A stretch of 58,058 nt of DNA from Nitrospirota bacterium (GTDB taxonomy: Bacteria > Nitrospirota > Thermodesulfovibrionia > Thermodesulfovibrionales > UBA6898): NCBI GenBank assembly GCA_021814475.1, contig JAKAIE010000006.1, positions 1 to 58,058 on the forward strand, written 5' to 3'. The first letter of the stretch is position 1. Each line of letters opens with the position of its first letter. Below, in pieces: positions 52,365 to 58,058 of this stretch. The notes below the pieces were generated by a model. That model saw only the letters and a program-made list of their open reading frames with translations. It made no database searches and was not told the origin of the DNA. The position numbers and the translations under genes are program-made.

Positions 52365-53070
52365 AGCCGCTGCCGAAGCAATAGAAGGTTTTGCAGAGCG
52401 TATCGACCGGAATCTCTTCAGCGGGGAAATGGAAAAAAATGCCCTCTCGGACCTCCTGTTGATGTCCGGGGCGGATTCGATATGTCTCATCGTACTGCAC
52501 AAGACCTCCGGTGACGAGGCGAAAGTCTACTCATGTGACAGCAGCGGATTCAGATCCGAAACCGTCTCCGCAGCGCATTTCAGGAAAAGGTTTTCCTTCA
52601 GTATTTCCTCGGCGCTGTCAGGCGCCGGAGCCAGGATTCCTGGCACATCGAACGATCCTGCCGAAAGAATCTTCGTCCGTGATACCACAGGAGTGAGGCT
52701 CATCGCCATCGTAAGGAACATACGGAGACCTGATTTTTTGACTGACGATGTCCTCTCCCTGGCCATGTCAATAGTAGGCCTCGCGTTACATGCGAGATAT
52801 GCGGTGCTGGACAATGCCGAAGCCACATTAAGAAAGATCGCCGAGTCGGACCACAGGATAAAGGGAGTGCTCTCTTCCATACGCACGGCGGTAGAGATGC
52901 TAATTTCAGAAGATCTCACCACAGAGGAAGAATTACAGCTCAAGAGACTCGCACGCGCCGGAGTCTTTGAGCTTGCCGATATCGTCGAAAATATCGCCGG
53001 ATCATCAAAGGCAGGCAACAGGCAGAAGATAAAGGCCGCCGGCAGGACCAGGCGAACGGCGCGCAGGTAA
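52357..53070 (+). CDS. Orphan GAF-like sensor with histidine-kinase-like H-box, no ATPase domain
   Basis: 237 residues from the ATG after GAGGGA; it overlaps the lipoprotein gene by 8 bases. Residues 20-150 look like a GAF-type sensor domain. Residues 155-213 form two helices with SDHRIKGVLSSI (H167), reminiscent of a histidine-kinase dimerisation domain. No HATPase boxes follow and the tail is basic. It may be phosphorylated in trans and relay to the operon's CheY-like protein, or be a kinase remnant. Confidence 0.55.
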   Translation: MNKAAAEAIEGFAERIDRNLFSGEMEKNALSDLLLMSGADSICLIVLHKTSGDEAKVYSCDSSGFRSETVSAAHFRKRFSFSISSALSGAGARIPGTSNDPAERIFVRDTTGVRLIAIVRNIRRPDFLTDDVLSLAMSIVGLALHARYAVLDNAEATLRKIAESDHRIKGVLSSIRTAVEMLISEDLTTEEELQLKRLARAGVFELADIVENIAGSSKAGNRQKIKAAGRTRRTARR

Positions 53071-53091
53071 CCAGTCCGGTCTTTGTCCCGG

Positions 53092-53634
53092 TCAGGCGCG
53101 CGGATCTTTCCTCAGTACCTTTCCGACGATCTCCTCGATCCTGTCGGCAAAACAGATCTCAAGACCGTCCCGGATATCACCGGACAGGCCTTGTATATCC
53201 GCATAATTCCTCTGCGGCAGGATGACGGTCTTCACCCCCGCGCGTTTCGCAGCAAGCAGCTTTTCCTTTACACCGCCGACAGGAAGTATGCGGCCCGACA
53301 GGGTAAGTTCTCCTGTCATCGCCACATCTCTTCGCGCGGGACATCCTGTAAAGAGCGAAAGGAGGGCGGTCGCAATCGTGACGCCCGCGGAGGGTCCGTC
53401 CTCCGGGATCGCGCCTACTGGGATATGGATGCGTATATCATGCCCTTCGAAGAAGTCCTCGCTGATCCCGAATTTCGCGGCGTTGCTCCTGATATAGCTC
53501 AGGGCGGTCCTGGCCGACTCACGCATGACATCCCCGAGTGAGCCGGTGAGAATCAGTTCGTGTTTCCCCTTCATCACCGCAGCCTCGATGAAGATGATCT
53601 CCCCGCCGGCCTCTGTCCAACCAAACCCGGCCAC
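53092..53634 (-). pseudogene. Lon (S16) protease domain remnant, frameshifted at the 5' end
   Basis: 180 residues hold the Lon proteolytic domain with catalytic Ser82 (EDGPSAGV) and Lys123 (VGGVKEKL). The AAA+ and N-terminal domains of Lon are missing. The only start is a GTG inside the first conserved strand with no ribosome-binding box. A frame beginning at ATG 53743 (about 37 codons) would join it after a one-base shift near 53636. It is thus either a broken gene, a sequencing frameshift, or a small stand-alone S16 protease with a different start. Confidence 0.6.
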
Positions 53635-53863
53635 CGCTGATGATTCTGGACCTTCTACCGGAGCGGCCGATCTTCTCCTTTAGGTCGTCGATTACCGGGT
53701 CCGGGTGGTCCTGCTGGTCGCCAGCCTTCCTGAAAAACTTCATCTCTGCTATTCTACCTTAAAAAACGGGTCGGGTATATGTGCATGTCACAACGACAAA
53801 AGGCCGAAACATGTGCCAGGACCAACCGGAGAATATTCAGCAAAGCGCGCGTGATTATTTCTT

Positions 53864-53892
53864 TTGACACTGCAAAATCGATCTTTTAGAAT
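53864..53892 (+). promoter_or_regulatory. Sigma-70 promoter upstream of rsmD-coaD
   Basis: Consensus TTGACA, 17 bases and TAGAAT. Transcription should start near 53899, about 90 bases before the rsmD ATG. Confidence 0.7.
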
Positions 53893-53901
53893 AGCACTAC
53901 G

Positions 53902-53994
53902 ATGTCAACGAAAACATGCTGTCCATTCGGTCTTCTCCACCCGGCTCTTCCGGGCTCCGTGTCGCTACGCAGGGCGAGGCTGGCCCCCGAATGA
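53902..53994 (+). CDS. Possible 30-codon upstream frame coupled to rsmD
   Basis: An ATG three bases after the predicted transcription start opens a 30-residue frame whose TGA overlaps the rsmD ATG (ATGA). It has no ribosome-binding box and would be read from an almost leaderless mRNA. No similarity recognised; it may be chance. Confidence 0.25.
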   Translation: MSTKTCCPFGLLHPALPGSVSLRRARLAPE

Positions 53995-54569
53995 GGATCT
54001 CGGCAGGAGCGCTCAAGGGCAAAAATATCGGGAGCAGGAAGATCTTTTCCTCAAAAAACGGTACGGATGAGCTGAGACCAACATCGGCAAAGGTCCGGGA
54101 GGCCCTCTTCGATATCCTGAGGAACGACATCTCTGGGGCGATCTTCCTTGATCTCTATGCAGGCTCGGGGGCTGTGGGCTTCGAGGCCTTGTCCCGTGGT
54201 GCCGGCAGGGTCTCTTTTGTCGAAGAGGACCAGAGGCGCGCAAGGGCGATCCAGGAGACGATAAATAAAGCGGGTCTCGATAAAAAGGCCTCTGTCCCTG
54301 CAATGCAAGTCATCGCCTTTCTGAGACAGGCCGAACGATCCGGCGGTCAATTCGACATCATCTTCGCGGACCCCCCGTATGCAACCGAAGAACTGAACGA
54401 GGTAATGCAGCTCATCGACACCACTGCCCTTCTCCGCGAGGGCGGGACCCTTGTGATAGAACATGCATCCAAGAGACCACCTGAGGACAGCGGGCTTGGG
54501 ACACTGCATCTGCTGAAAAAATACCGGTATGGGGATACCATGCTGACACGCTACAGGAAGGTGACATGA
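53991..54569 (+). CDS. rsmD: 16S rRNA (guanine966-N2)-methyltransferase
   Basis: 192 residues from the internal ATG that begins the conserved MRISAGALKG. S-adenosylmethionine-binding motif LDLYAGSGAVGFEALSRGA (53-71) and catalytic DPPY (127-130) are present. RsmD methylates G966 of 16S rRNA in the small ribosomal subunit. Longer upstream starts lack family similarity. The stop overlaps the coaD ATG; rsmD-coaD is a widespread gene pair. Confidence 0.93.
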   Translation: MRISAGALKGKNIGSRKIFSSKNGTDELRPTSAKVREALFDILRNDISGAIFLDLYAGSGAVGFEALSRGAGRVSFVEEDQRRARAIQETINKAGLDKKASVPAMQVIAFLRQAERSGGQFDIIFADPPYATEELNEVMQLIDTTALLREGGTLVIEHASKRPPEDSGLGTLHLLKKYRYGDTMLTRYRKVT

Positions 54570-55048
54570 AAAAAATCGCTATCTACCCGGGCACATTCGA
54601 TCCGTTTACTAACGGCCATCTCGACCTCGTCAACAGGAGTCTCAGAATGTTCGATGAGGTTATCGTCGCCATTGCCCCGAGCCAGAAGAAACAGCCCCTC
54701 TTCAGCATCGAAGAAAGGCTGTCGATGATCGAACGGTCTCTCCGCGGATACAGAAGGGTGAAGATAGAGGTCTTCGAAGGACTCCTTGTTGATTACGTGC
54801 ACAAGAAGAAAGGAAGTGCCATAGTCCGGGGGCTGAGGGCAGTGTCCGACTTTGAGTATGAGCTTCAGATGGCCCTGATGAACCGAAGGCTGAACCCGAA
54901 TATCGAGACGGTCTTCATGATGCCGAATGAGGAATATTCCTTTCTGACCGCAACAATCGTCAAAGAGATATCGTCTCTCGGGGGAGACATCAGCCAGCTT
55001 GTGCCGGCTACTGTGGAAAAGGAGCTGAAAAAGCGGTTTTGCAAGTAG
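54566..55048 (+). CDS. coaD: Phosphopantetheine adenylyltransferase
   Basis: 160 residues, full family length. Nucleotidyl-transfer motif TFDPFTNGHLD (10-20, H18) and the C-terminal EYSFLTAT and ISSLGGD motifs are intact. CoaD transfers AMP to 4'-phosphopantetheine, the penultimate step of coenzyme A synthesis. Translationally coupled to rsmD by an ATGA overlap. Confidence 0.96.
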   Translation: MKKIAIYPGTFDPFTNGHLDLVNRSLRMFDEVIVAIAPSQKKQPLFSIEERLSMIERSLRGYRRVKIEVFEGLLVDYVHKKKGSAIVRGLRAVSDFEYELQMALMNRRLNPNIETVFMMPNEEYSFLTATIVKEISSLGGDISQLVPATVEKELKKRFCK

Positions 55049-55784
55049 TGCTATCCGCGCAACGCCACTCCGTAACCCACACATCGTTCAGTCTTTGAAC
55101 CTTTTTTTCCGTTATTTGTTGCCTTTTTTTTGCAGCTGATGCCATTTTTTGTCATCATCCAGATCTGCAAATCAAGCTTATAATAACCCTTATTACATGC
55201 TTTCCCGAGTGTGAAACCATTAATGAAGGCTTCGCACACTCGCGCGATGGGTTTCGCACAAGAGCAAAATCTCCTGCCTCAAGTTACCTGACCGCCGGAC
55301 CAGCCTAAAGTTTAAATTATTAACTTTCTTTCATTATTGCAGTCTTTACTCCATTCACTTCAAAAAGCATGTTAATTGAACCGAAAACAATAGAGTCCCA
55401 AACCGTCTTCCTCCTTCTCGTTCCGGCATGGACTAAAATGCAATACTTTCTGACAGGAAAACATACTAAACTCAGGGATGACACTGCATACTTTTCATAA
55501 CTATAGATGGCATTGTTATTGCTTACATATATAACACATAAATAAGTTTAAAAAATCTACCAAAAGCCTAGCTATACACCTTGGAGATATCGGGATATAA
55601 TGTTTTTGTGCAGATGCAGTCCATCGCCGAGTGAAGGAGGTGATGCAGAGAAGAACCGACTCGGTTATTGCAAAACGAACATTTGCTTCACGTTGAATCA
55701 GTCAACTGGTCATAGAAAGGAAACTATACTACCTTTCTCGTACTAACCCTTCTCGTACAAATATTGTTATTATGGAGAGATCAA
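55049..55784 (+). other. Long A+T-rich regulatory region before the multiheme cytochrome gene
   Basis: 736 bases without a convincing gene. It holds an inverted repeat CGAGTGTG/CACACTCG (55206-55213 and 55235-55242) with a further TTCGCACA copy at 55253-55260, a sigma-54-type promoter near 55508, and a leader of about 250 bases. In the leader are a CCGAGT/ACTCGG hairpin (55627-55664), an 11-base match to the anti-Shine-Dalgarno complement (55634-55644) and a direct repeat of TTCTCGTAC (55735 and 55750). No known riboswitch was recognised. Confidence 0.6.
55508..55523 (+). promoter_or_regulatory. Candidate sigma-54 promoter of the cytochrome gene
   Basis: TGGCATTGTTATTGCT matches TGGCAY-N5-TTGCW at every fixed position, with GG and GC 10 bases apart. 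Transcription would start near 55534. Confidence 0.65.
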
Positions 55785-58058
55785 ATGACACAACGTTTGA
55801 TGATAAGAAGCAAATACTTAGTGTTTACAGCATTATTCCTATTGGTCGTTTCTTCATTATTCGGATGCAGCGGCGATACGGGTCCTAAGGGCGACACCGG
55901 CAACACAGGTCCCGCAGGCCCTCCAGGAGCGGACGCATCACGGGTGGTCGACATCAACAATACCAATGCAGATGAGATGGCATCCCTGAAGCTGACCGGG
56001 CAGGTCACCGGCGTCACGATCGCAGGCGCTCCGGTTGTCAACTTCAAGGTCACCGATGCCTCCGGAAACGCAGTAATAGGCCTCGGCGCGAAAAATACGG
56101 CTGGCACCGCGCTGAACTACCTGAGGTTCACGATCGCCAAACTCGTTCCCGGCACAAACGGCAGCCCGGACCAGTGGGTTAACTATTTGGTTACCGCAAC
56201 AACCCGGCCTACCACCGAGAGCAACGGAACGGTTGTTGATAACGGCAACGGAACCTACACCTACACATTCGCAACAGACATCACGGACCCCACCAAGACC
56301 GGCGGCGTGACGTATGAGCCGTCGTTGACTCACCGCCTGGCGGTACAGGTCTCCGGCACGGTTCCCGGAAGCGCCCCTGCCCTTGCGATCGCAAACCCGA
56401 CGGATCTCTTCTATGATTTTGTACCCGCAGGCGGCGCCGTCACGACAATGCGGCAGATTGTTTCGAAGGATGCCTGCAACGGTTGCCACGACCAGATAGG
56501 GGTATCCACCCCTCATAGCGGCCGCATCGACACCCAATACTGCGTGCTCTGCCATACTGAACAGCGCTCGATCGGCCGCACCGAGGCAACAACCACTGCC
56601 ACCGGTTACAGCGGATCGACCTATGTCATCAACGGCAAGGCGGTCGGCAACTTCGTCGCACTGGTCCACAGGATCCATATGGGTGACGCGCTGACCAAGA
56701 CCGGGTATAACTACGGCGGCGTCACGTTCAACGATGTCAAGTATCCTCAGGACATCAGGAACTGCGTCAAGTGCCATAGCGCCTCCACGGCAACTCCCCA
56801 GGGCGACAACTGGAAGAACAAGCCCAGCCGTGTGGCCTGCGGAGCATGCCACGACAACATCGACTTTGCCACAGGCGCAGGCCATATCGGAGGCGCCAAG
56901 TCCGACGACAGTCAGTGCAGCCTTTGCCATACAGCAACCGATATTATGGCGAACCATATACCGGTAACCCCGATTGCCAGCTCCATCCTTTCAAGCGGCG
57001 TGGCCTCCGGCTATACGAACGCAGCCGCTATGGCCGGATATACGAACAATCTGCCGGCAGGCGCCTCGGTCATCACGTACGATGTCGACAGCGCCAGCAG
57101 GGATTCCAACAAACATGCCGTTGTGAAGTTTAAGCTGAAGAAGGACGGCACGGATGTGGTATTCAACAGCTCCGGCGAGCTGATGAACAACTTCGTCGGA
57201 TCTCCGAGCGTCTACTGCGCATTCTCAGTCCCGCAGGATGGCATCACAGCACCGGCCGACTTCAACGCATCATCCAGCGGCAATATCAAGGGCCTCCTGG
57301 CCGGCACCGGTGGCACACTGGCCGGACCCGACAACAGCGGATATTATACGGCGACTCTTACCAACACTATAATTCCTGATTCGGCAGCGATGCTCACCTG
57401 CGGCATCGGCTATACTTACGCACTGCCGAACACACCGCCTCTTACCCAGACGAACGTCCCGGGATATTCGTACAATACGACAACCAAGATTGGTGGTCTG
57501 ATTGTCCCAGCGCCGAACGTCTGGAAGGTGGCCACCGGCTATACCGGCCGTCGTGTCGTTGTCAGCACCGCCAAGTGCAACAACTGCCACGGCGTGCTCG
57601 GCCTTTTCCTTACAGAAGGCTTTCATGCCGGACAGCGGAACGACGCACCGACCTGTTCGTTCTGCCACAACCCCAACACGACAAGTTCCGCCTGGTCGGC
57701 AGATGCCAGCACCTTTATCCATGGCATCCATGCAGCAGACAAGCGGACCACTCCTTTCGGCTGGCATGAAACGGATGTCGACGATGGTTTCTTTAACGTC
57801 GGTTATCCGGGCATCCTGAAGCATTGCGAGCAGTGCCATGTTGCAGGAGGCTATGACTTCAGCGGCAGCATGTACACCGCCAACAACGGCTCTCAGGGAG
57901 TCAGCAACATGCTGTACTCCACGGTCGGCACAGGCACCTACACCGCCGGGGCGCTCGGTCTGTCACCCTACGTGACTCCGGGCACCAACTACGGCAGCGG
58001 CTTTGCCTTTGCCGGCGCCACCGGGACAAGCACCGAGGCGGCAGGCACCACACTGGTG
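55785..58058 (+). CDS. OmcA/MtrC family multiheme c-type cytochrome lipoprotein (3' end outside window)
   Basis: 758 residues are visible with no stop. A lipobox ending LFGC (Cys28) is followed by seven collagen-like G-x-y triplets (GDTGPKGDTG...). Eight CXXCH haem motifs start at C231, 253, 327, 352, 378, 598, 624 and 681. A beta-domain separates the five-haem block from the second block, as in OmcA/MtrC decahaem proteins, so two more motifs are expected beyond the window. Such proteins sit on the outer face of the outer membrane and pass electrons to metals or partners. A GGAGAG box precedes the ATG. Partner porin genes would lie outside. Confidence 0.88.
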   Translation, partial: MTQRLMIRSKYLVFTALFLLVVSSLFGCSGDTGPKGDTGNTGPAGPPGADASRVVDINNTNADEMASLKLTGQVTGVTIAGAPVVNFKVTDASGNAVIGLGAKNTAGTALNYLRFTIAKLVPGTNGSPDQWVNYLVTATTRPTTESNGTVVDNGNGTYTYTFATDITDPTKTGGVTYEPSLTHRLAVQVSGTVPGSAPALAIANPTDLFYDFVPAGGAVTTMRQIVSKDACNGCHDQIGVSTPHSGRIDTQYCVLCHTEQRSIGRTEATTTATGYSGSTYVINGKAVGNFVALVHRIHMGDALTKTGYNYGGVTFNDVKYPQDIRNCVKCHSASTATPQGDNWKNKPSRVACGACHDNIDFATGAGHIGGAKSDDSQCSLCHTATDIMANHIPVTPIASSILSSGVASGYTNAAAMAGYTNNLPAGASVITYDVDSASRDSNKHAVVKFKLKKDGTDVVFNSSGELMNNFVGSPSVYCAFSVPQDGITAPADFNASSSGNIKGLLAGTGGTLAGPDNSGYYTATLTNTIIPDSAAMLTCGIGYTYALPNTPPLTQTNVPGYSYNTTTKIGGLIVPAPNVWKVATGYTGRRVVVSTAKCNNCHGVLGLFLTEGFHAGQRNDAPTCSFCHNPNTTSSAWSADASTFIHGIHAADKRTTPFGWHETDVDDGFFNVGYPGILKHCEQCHVAGGYDFSGSMYTANNGSQGVSNMLYSTVGTGTYTAGALGLSPYVTPGTNYGSGFAFAGATGTSTEAAGTTLV

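Noticed and set aside
55938..56957. Open frame of 339 codons on the minus strand.
   Set aside because: It is antisense to the multiheme cytochrome, whose haem motifs, signal peptide and ribosome-binding site establish the coding strand.

Overview
The window comes from a diderm (Gram-negative type) anaerobe with moderately high G+C. Outer-membrane biogenesis genes (TamB, a BamA/TamA-type protein, a SurA-like chaperone), an NfnAB/sulfide-dehydrogenase-like flavoprotein pair, a NuoEFG-like iron-sulfur diaphorase, an OmcA/MtrC-type multiheme cytochrome and a MamK-like actin together suggest an uncultivated Nitrospirota (Thermodesulfovibrionia-like) or a relative of Desulfobacterota. That placement is inference from gene content; no rRNA or tRNA gene is visible. 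No insertion sequence, prophage or CRISPR array was found.

Layout. 1-3187: two tandem YfhO-like multi-span membrane proteins, the first cut by the window edge. 3197-8696 (minus): a four-gene redox operon (NuoE-, NuoF-, NuoF-tail/ferredoxin- and NuoG-like), with a CBS pair fused to the NuoF-like subunit. 9148-11462 (plus): the divergent NfnA/NfnB pair. 11536-16236: small membrane protein, TlpA-type thioredoxin plus lipoprotein, FolD, FolE, DAHP synthase and a repeat protein. 16434-20466 (plus): cell-wall amidase, overlapping MamK-like actin, small membrane protein, Tudor-like protein and an AI-2E-type permease. 20734-23171: small membrane protein, cysteine synthase, lipoprotein, YtxH-like protein. 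23217-34467 (minus): SurA-like, BamA/TamA-like, TamB, GlnD and AmtB.

34858-46052 holds two parallel transport/stress modules. Each has a TSUP (TauE/SafE) permease, an accessory membrane protein and UspA-type proteins. The first follows a GntR regulator with a palindrome inside its promoter. The second lies divergent to a sigma-54 activator/histidine-kinase pair and carries three copies of a short helical motif, two of them as microproteins. Between the modules are a YefM-YoeB toxin-antitoxin pair with its operator on the -10 box, and a small unknown gene behind a candidate GEMM-like riboswitch with a terminator.

46148-53070 (plus) is a tightly coupled seven-gene operon: receiver domain, TPR plus YaiO-type outer-membrane barrel, HEAT protein, processive GT2 synthase, membrane-anchored CX5R phosphatase, TIM-barrel-like lipoprotein and an orphan H-box sensor. 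It resembles a synthase-dependent exopolysaccharide system but lacks canonical Pga, Pel or Bcs partners, and it is the best candidate here for an undescribed system. 53092-55048 has a Lon protease-domain remnant, rsmD and coaD. From 55785 to the window end runs a lipoprotein cytochrome with eight visible CXXCH motifs behind a strong-looking sigma-54 promoter and a long leader.
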